This document shows positions 1 through 7,771 of a DNA stretch of 64,000 nt, one piece after another. Each line of letters opens with the position of its first letter. The stretch's first letter is position 1. The notes beneath the pieces were generated by a model. The model saw only the letters and a list, made by a program, of their open reading frames with translations, had not been told where the DNA came from and did no database searches. The stretch spans positions 186,001 to 250,000 of the forward strand of contig NZ_CP010892.1 in NCBI RefSeq assembly GCF_000931465.1. Direction: 5' to 3'. Both the position numbers and the translations under genes were made by a program. This DNA is from Pseudomonas sp. MRSN 12121. GTDB lineage: Bacteria > Pseudomonadota > Gammaproteobacteria > Pseudomonadales > Pseudomonadaceae.

Positions 1-1937
1 CCAGTCCCTTCGTCGGGCCCACCAGTTCCAAGGCGCTGTACCGCGCGGTCGGGACCTTTCTCGGGGCCTCGGCGGCGGTGCTGTTCGTGCCGATGTTCGT
101 CCAGAGCCCCTATCTGCTGGTGGTGATCATCGCCCTGTGGACCGGCGTGCTGCTGTTCCTGTCCCTGCACCTGCGCACCGCCAACAGCTATGCGTTGATG
201 CTCGCCGGCTACACCTTGCCGCTGATCGCCCTGCCGGTGGTGGATAACCCGCTGGGGGTGTGGGACGTGGCGGAGGCACGCACCGAGGAAATCTTCCTCG
301 GCATCGTCTGCGCGGCGGTGGTCGGCAGCCTGTTCTGGCCCCGGCGGCTGGCGCCGGTCTTCGTCGACACCGCGGGCAAGTGGTTCAGCGATGCGTCCAC
401 CTACAGCCAGCGCTTCCTGGCCCGCGACGTGCGGCCCGAAGAAGTCAGTGCCTTGCGCGCGTCCATGGTCGCCACCTTCAACAGCCTGGAGCTGATGATC
501 GGCCAGTTGCCCCACGAAGGCGCTCGCCCGCAGACCGTGCGCAATACCAAGGAGCTGCGCGGGCGCATGATCCACCTGCTGCCGGTGGTGGACGCCCTGG
601 ACGATGCGCTGTACGCCCTGGAGCGCCGCACCCCGGAACTGGTGGAAAAGTTCGCGCCGCTGCTGGCCCAGGCTGGCGAATGGCTGCAAGGCACCGCCGA
701 GGGTGCGCCGGTGGAGCGCTGGCAGGCCCTGCGCAAGCAGCTCGAAGCCTTGCAGCCCGCCGCCGAGGCGCTGGACGACCGGCACCAGCTGCTGTTTTCC
801 AATGCGCTGTATCGCCTCGGCGAGTGGATCGACCTGTGGCAGGACTGCCGCAGCCTGCAACACGCCATCCAGTGCGAAAGCCAGGACATCTGGCGTGCGG
901 TCTACCGCCATTGGCGCCTGGGCCGCCTGACGCCGTTCCTCGATCGTGGCCTGATGCTGTATTCGGCGGCTTCCACCGTCCTGGCGATCATCGTCGCCTC
1001 GGTGCTGTGGATCCTGCTGGGCTGGACCGACGGCGGCAGCGCGGTGATCCTGGCGGCGGTGGCCTGCAGCTTCTTCGCCGCGATGGACGACCCGGCGCCG
1101 CAGATCTACCGGTTCTTCTTCTGGACCGCGATGTCGGTGCTGTTCGCCAGCCTCTATCTGTTTTTGATCCTGCCCAACCTGCACGATTTCCCGATGCTGG
1201 TGCTGGCCTTTGCCGTGCCGTTCATCTGTGTCGGTACCCTGACGGTGCAGCCGCGGTTTTACCTGGGCATGCTGCTGACCATCGTCAACACCTCGTCGTT
1301 CATCAGCATCCAGGGCGCCTACGACGCCGACTTCCTGAGCTTCGCCAACTCCAACCTGGCCGGGCCCATGGGGCTGCTGTTCGCCTTTGTCTGGACCCTG
1401 GTCGCGCGGCCGTTCGGTGCGGAGCTGGCAGCCAAGCGCCTGACCCGTTTCAGCTGGCAGGACATCGTCGGCATGACTGAACCTGCCAACCTGGCCGAGC
1501 ACCGGCATCTGGGCGTACAGATGCTCGACCGCCTGATGCAGCACCTGCCGCGCCTGGCCATGACCGGCCAGGACACCGGCGCCGCCCTGCGCGAAGTGCG
1601 CGTGGGCCTGAACCTGCTGGACCTGCTGGCCTATGCGCCACGGGCCCGGGGCAATGCGCAGGCGCTGTTGCGCCAGGTGGTGGCCGAGGTCGGCGGGTAT
1701 TTCAAGGCCTGCCTGGAAGCTGGCGAACGCCTGCCGGCGCCGAGCCCGTTGCTGATGACCCTGGATCGCACCCGCCGGGCGCTCGATGCCGGCAGCCAGG
1801 ACGATCCGCAGACCCGGCTGCACCTGCTGCACGCCCTCAGCGGCCTGCGCCTGGCCCTGTTGCCTGGTGTGGAGTTCGTCGGTGGCGGCGAACTGACCGA
1901 ACCGCTTCCCCATGGCATCGATGGAGCGCCTTTATGA
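1..1937 (+). CDS. FUSC-family aromatic acid efflux protein (AaeB-like), 5' end outside window
   Basis: Inner-membrane efflux subunit of the FUSC/AaeB family, thought to move aromatic carboxylic acids into a tripartite pump. The frame is open from base 3 and its first residues (SPFVGPTSSKALYR) match the region before a membrane helix in FUSC proteins, so the true start lies upstream of the window. Hydrophobic helices cluster in the first ~100 residues and again around bases 950-1400, separated by a soluble stretch, which is the duplicated FUSC plan. The stop overlaps the next gene by 4 bases (ATGA), and DUF1656, HlyD and NodT genes follow, matching aaeB-X-A organisation. Substrate is inferred from the family only. 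Confidence 0.88.
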   Translation, partial: SPFVGPTSSKALYRAVGTFLGASAAVLFVPMFVQSPYLLVVIIALWTGVLLFLSLHLRTANSYALMLAGYTLPLIALPVVDNPLGVWDVAEARTEEIFLGIVCAAVVGSLFWPRRLAPVFVDTAGKWFSDASTYSQRFLARDVRPEEVSALRASMVATFNSLELMIGQLPHEGARPQTVRNTKELRGRMIHLLPVVDALDDALYALERRTPELVEKFAPLLAQAGEWLQGTAEGAPVERWQALRKQLEALQPAAEALDDRHQLLFSNALYRLGEWIDLWQDCRSLQHAIQCESQDIWRAVYRHWRLGRLTPFLDRGLMLYSAASTVLAIIVASVLWILLGWTDGGSAVILAAVACSFFAAMDDPAPQIYRFFFWTAMSVLFASLYLFLILPNLHDFPMLVLAFAVPFICVGTLTVQPRFYLGMLLTIVNTSSFISIQGAYDADFLSFANSNLAGPMGLLFAFVWTLVARPFGAELAAKRLTRFSWQDIVGMTEPANLAEHRHLGVQMLDRLMQHLPRLAMTGQDTGAALREVRVGLNLLDLLAYAPRARGNAQALLRQVVAEVGGYFKACLEAGERLPAPSPLLMTLDRTRRALDAGSQDDPQTRLHLLHALSGLRLALLPGVEFVGGGELTEPLPHGIDGAPL

Positions 1938-2143
1938 TCGGTGACCTGGATATCAGCGGGGTGTTCCTGCCCACGCTGCTGGTGCTGATGGGCCTTACCT
2001 ACGGCTTGTACCTGGTGGTGCACAAGGTGCTGACGCGCCTGCACTTTTATCGTCTGGTCTGGCACCGGGCGTTGTTCAACGTGGGTCTCTACGCCTTGCT
2101 GCTTGGCGCCGTGGACTCACTCAGTCGATACCTGATGACATGA
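1934..2143 (+). CDS. DUF1656 small membrane protein (AaeX-like)
   Basis: A 69-residue inner-membrane protein with two predicted helices (about residues 8-28 and 46-63). DUF1656 proteins are regularly encoded between the FUSC and HlyD subunits of aromatic-acid efflux systems; their molecular role is unclear. It overlaps the FUSC gene by 4 bases and the HlyD gene by 4 bases, so translation is probably coupled through all three. Recognition rests on size, hydrophobic pattern and this conserved position. Confidence 0.85.
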   Translation: MIGDLDISGVFLPTLLVLMGLTYGLYLVVHKVLTRLHFYRLVWHRALFNVGLYALLLGAVDSLSRYLMT

Positions 2144-3036
2144 AAAAGCCCTTATTGACCATCGGCCGTGTGGTCCTGACGCTGCTGGTGGTGACCTTCG
2201 CCGTCGTGGTGGTCTGGCGCATGGTGATGTACTACATGTTCGCGCCCTGGACCCGGGACGGGCATATCCGCGCCGACATCGTGCAGATCGCCCCGGACGT
2301 CTCCGGGCTGATCCAGCAGGTGCAGGTGCGGGACAACCAACTGGTCAAGCGTGGCCAGGTGTTGTTCAGCATCGATCAGGACCGTTTCAGCCTGGCCCTG
2401 CGCCAGGCCCGGGCGTCCCTGGCCGATCGCCAGGAAACCCTGGCCCAGGCCCAGCGCGAGGCCAAGCGCAACCTCGGCCTGGGCAACCTGGTGCCGCGCG
2501 AGCAGCTGGAAGAAAGCCAGTCCCGCGTGGCCCGCGCCCAATCGGCCCTGGCCGAGGCCCAGGTGGCGGTGGACAGCGCCCAGCTGAACCTCGACCGCTC
2601 GGTGATCCGCAGCCCGGTCGACGGCTACGTCAACGACCGTGCGCCGCGCACCCAGGAATTCGTCACCGCCGGCCGCCCGGTGCTGTCGGTGGTGGACAGC
2701 AATTCCTTCCACATCGACGGCTACTTCGAGGAAACCAAGCTCGACGGCATTCATATCGGCCAGGGCGTCGATATCCGGGTGATCGGCGATCGCGCGCGGC
2801 TGCGCGGGCATGTCGAAAGCATCGTCGCCGGTATCGAGGACCGCGACCGCAGCAGCGGCTCCAACCTGCTGCCCAACGTCAACCCGGCCTTCAGCTGGGT
2901 GCGCCTGGCCCAGCGGATTCCGGTGCGCATTGCCTTCGATGAAGTGCCGGACGACTTCCGCATGATCGCCGGGCGTACCGCCACCGTCTCGATCATCGAC
3001 GATCGGGCCCACTCGCCAGCGGAGCCGGCACGATGA
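2140..3036 (+). CDS. HlyD/AaeA-family periplasmic adaptor of efflux pump
   Basis: Membrane-fusion protein linking the FUSC inner-membrane pump to an outer-membrane channel. The 298-residue product has one N-terminal helix (about residues 8-26, LTLLVVTFAVVVVW), then a biotinyl-lipoyl-like half (VSGLIQQVQVRDNQLVKRGQ), an alpha-helical hairpin rich in Gln, Ala and Glu (residues ~85-150), the second lipoyl half (IRSPVDGYV) and a beta-barrel region. Length fits short AaeA/EmrA-type adaptors. It overlaps both neighbours by 4 bases. Family assignment is firm; substrate is inferred. Confidence 0.9.
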   Translation: MKKPLLTIGRVVLTLLVVTFAVVVVWRMVMYYMFAPWTRDGHIRADIVQIAPDVSGLIQQVQVRDNQLVKRGQVLFSIDQDRFSLALRQARASLADRQETLAQAQREAKRNLGLGNLVPREQLEESQSRVARAQSALAEAQVAVDSAQLNLDRSVIRSPVDGYVNDRAPRTQEFVTAGRPVLSVVDSNSFHIDGYFEETKLDGIHIGQGVDIRVIGDRARLRGHVESIVAGIEDRDRSSGSNLLPNVNPAFSWVRLAQRIPVRIAFDEVPDDFRMIAGRTATVSIIDDRAHSPAEPAR

Positions 3037-4481
3037 ACCCGGCGGCGCGCTTGGCCATGGCGGGGCTCGGCCTGCTGCTCTCGGCCTGCCAGATGGTCGG
3101 TCCGGATTACCAGTTGCCCAGGGACGCGGCGTTGCAGCGCAACGACCTGCAGGGGCAACTGGCCGGCTCGGGCGCCAACGTGGTATCGGCGCCGGTTCCG
3201 GCGGACTGGTGGCGCCTGTACCAGGACCCGCGGCTGGACCGGTTGGTGCAGCAGGCCATGGCCAGCAACACCGACCTGCGGGTGGCGGCGGCCAATCTGG
3301 CGCGGGCCCGGGCCCAGGTCGACGAGGCCCAGGCGGCCGGCGGCTGGAGCGGCGGGGTCAAGGCCGGGGTGGAGCGCCTGCAAGAGTCCGGGGAAGCCTT
3401 CCTGCTGCCGGAAAAAGTCCCGGTGGCCAATGTCGGCAACCTGTCCATCAGCACCTCTTACCAATTCGATCTGTTCGGCACCCTGCAACGCGGCATCGAG
3501 GCGGCCCAGGCCAACGCCGATGCGACCCAGGCCGCGGCCGACACCGCGCGCATCACCCTGGTGGCGGACGTCGTGCGGGCCTATACCCAGGTCTGTGCGG
3601 CCAATGAGGAGCGCGAAATCGCCGAGCATTCCCTGGCGTTGCAGGCGCAAAGCACCGAACTGATCCAGCGCCTGCGCGATGCCGGGCGCGGCGACGACAC
3701 CCAGGTCACCCGTTCGCAGACCCAGTTCAAATCCCTGCGCGCCGAACTGCCGCGTTACGACGCGGCGCGCCAGGCCGGCCTGTTTCGCTTGTCGATGCTC
3801 CTGGCCAAGCCGCTGGACCAGCTGCCGGCCGGCACCGACAGCTGCGCCGAGCTGCCGCATATTGCGCAATTGTTGCCGGTGGGTGATGGCGCGGCCCTGC
3901 TCAAGCGCCGCCCCGACGTGCGCCAGGCCGAGCGCCAACTGGCCGCCGCCACCGCGCGGATCGGCGTGGCTACCGGGGCCCTGTACCCCGATATCAGCAT
4001 CGGAGCGACCGTGGGCACCGTGGGCATTCTCGACAACCTCGGCAAGTCGTCCACCAACCGCTGGGGCTTCGGCCCGCTGATCAGTTGGACAGTGCCGGCC
4101 AACGGTGCCCGCGAGCGCATCCACGAGGCCGAAGCCGCCAGCCAGGGTGCCCTGGCGCACTTCGACGGGGTGGTGCTCAACGCCATCCGCGAAACCCAGA
4201 CCGGCCTGGCCCAATACAGCGCCCAGTTGCAGCGCCGCGACGCTCTGGCCGACGCCGAACAGTCGGCCCGCCAGGCCGCCGAGCAGACCCACCGCTTCTT
4301 CCAGGCCGGCCGCGAATCGTTCCTCGCCGACCTGCAGGCCACGCGCACCTACACCGACGTGCGGGCCCAGTTGGCGGCGGCCAACACCCAGGTGGCAATG
4401 AGTCAGATCGACCTGTTCCTGGCCCTGGGCGGCGGCTGGGAAAGCGGACGAACGCAAGCCTCGAACCCCGGCAAACCCTGA
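3033..4481 (+). CDS. NodT-family outer membrane efflux lipoprotein (OprM/TolC-like)
   Basis: Outer-membrane channel completing the efflux operon. The 482-residue protein starts with a lipoprotein signal (MAGLGLLLSACQM; lipobox LSAC, Cys about residue 19) and contains two OEP repeats with long Ala/Gln-rich coiled coils, as in OprM/NodT proteins. Motifs such as ADWWRLYQDPRLD near the N terminus and KRRPDVRQAERQL at the start of the second half are typical of the family. It is the last gene of the overlapping four-gene set, so this operon brings its own channel rather than relying on a chromosomal TolC. Confidence 0.92.
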   Translation: MNPAARLAMAGLGLLLSACQMVGPDYQLPRDAALQRNDLQGQLAGSGANVVSAPVPADWWRLYQDPRLDRLVQQAMASNTDLRVAAANLARARAQVDEAQAAGGWSGGVKAGVERLQESGEAFLLPEKVPVANVGNLSISTSYQFDLFGTLQRGIEAAQANADATQAAADTARITLVADVVRAYTQVCAANEEREIAEHSLALQAQSTELIQRLRDAGRGDDTQVTRSQTQFKSLRAELPRYDAARQAGLFRLSMLLAKPLDQLPAGTDSCAELPHIAQLLPVGDGAALLKRRPDVRQAERQLAAATARIGVATGALYPDISIGATVGTVGILDNLGKSSTNRWGFGPLISWTVPANGARERIHEAEAASQGALAHFDGVVLNAIRETQTGLAQYSAQLQRRDALADAEQSARQAAEQTHRFFQAGRESFLADLQATRTYTDVRAQLAAANTQVAMSQIDLFLALGGGWESGRTQASNPGKP

Positions 4482-4573
4482 GGCCATTGCTATGCTTTGA
4501 ACAGTTGGAAGGGCGCCGTGCGACCGGTGCCCGACCAGCGGTCAGGCACGTGATGGTCATGGGGATTCCAATA

Positions 4574-5218
4574 ATGAAAAACCCTTATGCTCTCGGCTTC
4601 TGGTGCGCCATCGTCGCACTGGTGCTGCTCTCGGCGACTTACTTCTACGGCGTCATGCTGGCGCACCAGATCGACAAGGCGATGATCTTCCTCGACAGCG
4701 CCAGCGCGCTGATCGCCGTGACCGCCATCGTGTTCGTCGCCTGGGCGTCGTACCAGACCCAGAAAATCAAGAAAAAACAGCTGGAGCAGGGCAAGACCCT
4801 GGTGGCGATCTGGGACACCAAAGTCGCCCTGCGCCGGGTTGAAACCGTGTTCGACCGCTACTTCTGGGGCAGCTACTGGCAGCCGGGGCGAACCTTCCAG
4901 GAAGTCATGGGCGAGTTGACCGGCACCCCATTGGAAAAAAGCCTCGAGGCCCTGAAAAAACAGTGCGTGCTGCTCGATAAACAGGCCGCGGACGGGCGTC
5001 ACTGGCTGAACAATGCCCGCGAGCTGTCCGACGTCGCCGCGGCCATGGCCCGCGAGCGTTATCAGCTGGACTTCTGCGATCCGCGCTCGGAAGCGCCGGG
5101 CGGCGCGGTGATCAACCGCGATTTCGAAGTGCTGGTCTACACCTGGACCGCTCGCCTGAAAAGCTTCGACCACCAGCTCGACGCCATGGAAGTCGAATAT
5201 TCCGAGCATCCCGCCTGA
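4574..5218 (+). CDS. Hypothetical membrane protein with two N-terminal helices
   Basis: A 214-residue protein of unknown function. The chosen ATG has a GGGGA ribosome site 8 bases upstream; in-frame ATGs at 4553 and 4559 are possible but poorly served. Two hydrophobic helices (about residues 8-28 and 43-61) form a hairpin, followed by a Lys/Gln-rich juxtamembrane segment (QTQKIKKKQLEQGK) and a soluble alpha-helical domain of about 140 residues, probably cytoplasmic. It lies 92 bases after the efflux operon and could be a separate unit. No enzymatic motif is visible. Confidence 0.75.
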   Translation: MKNPYALGFWCAIVALVLLSATYFYGVMLAHQIDKAMIFLDSASALIAVTAIVFVAWASYQTQKIKKKQLEQGKTLVAIWDTKVALRRVETVFDRYFWGSYWQPGRTFQEVMGELTGTPLEKSLEALKKQCVLLDKQAADGRHWLNNARELSDVAAAMARERYQLDFCDPRSEAPGGAVINRDFEVLVYTWTARLKSFDHQLDAMEVEYSEHPA

Positions 5219-5229
5219 CCCCGTTGCGC

Positions 5230-5740
5230 GGTGCCCCGACCCGCACCACCGCCCGGCCCGGCGACAGCTGCGCTGTCGATCGCAGCCTCGCTCACGCTCG
5301 ACAGCGGCTACAGGCGTGCGTCAGTTCTTGTAGCCGCTGCCGAGCCCCCGGCGAGGCTGCGATCGGTTGCGGCGCAACCGCAAACCCTGACGACGCGGTG
5401 TACCTGACCCCCACCGCCGCCTGCCCTGGCGACAGCTGCGCTGTCGATCGCAGCCTCGCTCACGCTCGACAGCGGCTACAGGCATGCGTCAATTCTTGTA
5501 GCCGCTGCCGAGCCCCCGGCGAGGCTGCGATCGGTTGCGAAGCAACCGCAAACCCCTGACGACGCGGTGCACCTGACCCCCACCGCCGCCTGGCCTGGCG
5601 ACAGCTGCGCTGTCGATCGCAGCCTCGCTCACGCTCGACAGCGGCTACAGGCGTGCGTCAGTTCTTGTAGCCGCTGCCGAGCCTCCGGCGAGGCTGCGAT
5701 CGGTTGCATAGCAACCGCAAGCCCTGACAACGCGATGCGC
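5230..5740. repeat. Three tandem REP-type units, period 168-169 bp
   Basis: The sequence GCGACAGCTGCGCTGTCGAT starts at 5261, 5429 and 5598, giving periods of 168 and 169 bases. Each unit pairs an arm around CGATCGCAGCCTCGC with an inverted arm around GAGGCTGCGATCG and contains TGTAGCCGCTGCCGAG, the core of the larger REP family seen elsewhere in the window. Short open frames through the array are by-products of the repeats. The array lies between the 4574-5218 gene and the DUF945 gene; 5741-5945 after it holds no gene and presumably the promoter of the DUF945 gene. Confidence 0.9.
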
Positions 5741-5945
5741 CCGGCCTGCACCGCCCGCTTCATCGTTCCCCCATCAGGCAAAGGTTTTTCTCCTCGCGCT
5801 TTCGCAACTTTTCACATGGAAAGGTTGGGCCGCCCAGCCCGGCCGGTGCTAACCTTCGGCAGTTTTACGCACAGTCGAGCCACAACCCGTTCCGGGTTCA
5901 GGGAAGACGATCACTCATGCAAACAACGGATCGATCGGGTCAGAT

Positions 5946-7454
5946 ATGAATAAATCAGCAGGCGTACTGTTAGGAATCGTCGTCGCAGTAGGCGCTATCA
6001 GTGCGGGCGGCGCCTGGTACACCGGGACCAAGCTGGAAGGGGTGCTGCAAACTTCCATCGCCGATGCCAACAAGGAACTGCAGGCCGCCATGGTCGGCGC
6101 CAACGGCACCGCCAGCCTGGAGCTGGTGTCGCTGGAGCGCCACCTGTTCAGCAGCACCGCGCGCTACCGCCTCAAAGGGCAGGGCGAGATGTTCGGCGAC
6201 AGCGCCGAGGGCGTCGAGCTGGTGTTCGTCGACCACATCGAACACGGCCCGCTGCCCTTTTCGCGCCTGATGACCCTCAAGTGGCTGCCGGTCATGGCCA
6301 GCAGTCACTACGAGCTGGAAAAGAACACCCTGACCGAAAAATGGTTCGCCGCCACCAAGGATGCATCGCCGCTCAAGGGCGTGGTCAACCTGGGCTACGA
6401 CCGTTCCGCCACCGGCACCCTGGAATTGCTGCCGCTGGAAACGGCCCTGGATGACCAGTCGACCCTCAAGTTCTCCGGCATGAAGCTGGAGCTCTCGGCC
6501 AGCGCCGACGCGCAGAAGGTCAAGGCCGACGGCTACATGGACAGCCTCAAGCTCAACAGCATCGCCGAAGACCAGACGCCGGTGCAGGTCGAGTTCAACG
6601 GCCTGACCCTGGCCAGCAACCTGACCAAGAGCAACTACGGTTTCTACGTCGGCGAGAACACCCTGGTGCTGACCGGCACCAAGGCCACGTTCGGCGCCAA
6701 GCAGTCGGTGCTCGCCTTCAAGGACTTCGAGGTCAAGAGCACCACCGGCGAGACCGGCGCCCACCTGGCCGGCCGTGCCGACTACAAGATCGGTGAGGTA
6801 GCCCTCAACGGCAAGGCGGTCGGTTCGGCGCAGATGACCTGGAGCATGAAGAACCTGGACATCGCGTCCGGCATGTCGCTGATGCAGGTCTACCAGAACA
6901 AGCTGCAACCCTATGAGGCCGAAGTCGCTGCCGCCGAGGCCGCTGGCGAGCCGGCGCCCGAGCTGAACCTGAGCGAGGCCGAGCAGGCCCAGGTCAAGGC
7001 CGACCTGGACAAGCTGCTGGCCGCCCAGCCGCACCTGGCCCTGGAAAACCTTTCGTTCAAGACCTCCAACGGCGAGAGCCGCCTGAGCCTGGTGGTGGAC
7101 CTGAACAAGCCGCAATCCATGGAGCTGCCGCCGGCCGAGCTGAGCAAGCAACTGCTCACCCAACTGGACCTGAACCTGCTGCTGTCCAAGCCGATGATCG
7201 CCGACATGGCGGCGTTGCAGGCCCAGCTGGACGGCGTGACTGACGCCAAGGCCATCGCCGACCAGGGCAGCATGGCCGCCGATATGGTCAGTGGCATGGC
7301 GCTGGGCACCCAACTGGCCAAGCTGGAAGGCAGCGACATCGTTTCCAAGCTGCGTTATGCCAACAATGAGGTGGACTTCAACGGCCAGAAAATGACCCCT
7401 GAACAGTTCGTCGACTTCGTCATGAACAAGCTGGGACTGGTCGCCGCCCAGTAA
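5946..7454 (+). CDS. DUF945 (YdgA-like) family protein
   Basis: A 502-residue protein of the DUF945/YdgA family, of unknown biochemical function and usually envelope-located. It opens with a signal-anchor-like segment (GVLLGIVVAVGAISAGGAWY, residues 6-25) followed by the typical TGTKLEGVLQ. The rest is beta-rich with alternating polar residues and no catalytic motif. Length matches the family (about 480-500). It is followed by a strong terminator at 7491-7530, so it is probably monocistronic and separate from the pga operon. Confidence 0.85.
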   Translation: MNKSAGVLLGIVVAVGAISAGGAWYTGTKLEGVLQTSIADANKELQAAMVGANGTASLELVSLERHLFSSTARYRLKGQGEMFGDSAEGVELVFVDHIEHGPLPFSRLMTLKWLPVMASSHYELEKNTLTEKWFAATKDASPLKGVVNLGYDRSATGTLELLPLETALDDQSTLKFSGMKLELSASADAQKVKADGYMDSLKLNSIAEDQTPVQVEFNGLTLASNLTKSNYGFYVGENTLVLTGTKATFGAKQSVLAFKDFEVKSTTGETGAHLAGRADYKIGEVALNGKAVGSAQMTWSMKNLDIASGMSLMQVYQNKLQPYEAEVAAAEAAGEPAPELNLSEAEQAQVKADLDKLLAAQPHLALENLSFKTSNGESRLSLVVDLNKPQSMELPPAELSKQLLTQLDLNLLLSKPMIADMAALQAQLDGVTDAKAIADQGSMAADMVSGMALGTQLAKLEGSDIVSKLRYANNEVDFNGQKMTPEQFVDFVMNKLGLVAAQ

Positions 7455-7490
7455 CCCATGCGGCCTCGTCCAGAGGCTCTCCGACCCGGC

Positions 7491-7530
7491 AACGCCCGGC
7501 CTCCGCACATGCGGATCGGCCGGGCGTTTT
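7491..7530 (+). terminator. Rho-independent terminator after DUF945 gene
   Basis: AACGCCCGGCC (7491-7501) pairs with GGCCGGGCGTT (7518-7528). An inner TCCGC/GCGGA pair extends the stem, and TTTT follows the 3' arm. Confidence 0.9.
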
Positions 7531-7771
7531 GCTATCGGCGACTCGCGCCAATCCTTGGTGAAAACCGCGTCGAACAGGGCTGCAAGCCGCTTCGCCCGCA
7601 GGCTCTGGCAAAAAACGAATCTGAATAAATATTGCGTTTCGTTATCTGAACTAACCTTGCGTGGAACACTAGCCTTGAAGCTGGCCGAATCATTCGATTC
7701 GGTTTCCTGATACCCATCAGGCAGGGAAGGTATCAAGAGATTCCGGCTAGCCATGTAAGGATGCTGACGAA
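7531..7771 (+). promoter_or_regulatory. pga upstream region with 18-bp dyad
   Basis: About 240 bases without a gene between the terminator and pgaA. The middle is AT-rich for this genome (around 7618-7665) and is the likeliest promoter area. A perfect dyad, CCGAATC-ATTC-GATTCGG, lies at 7685-7702, about 70 bases before the pgaA ATG. It could be an operator or a 5'-leader hairpin; the sequence does not decide. Confidence 0.4.

Noticed and set aside
5970..7754. Long leftward open frame opposite the DUF945 gene
   Set aside because: Antisense to a recognisable family member; composition (Gln, His, Leu rich without domains) is typical of shadow frames.
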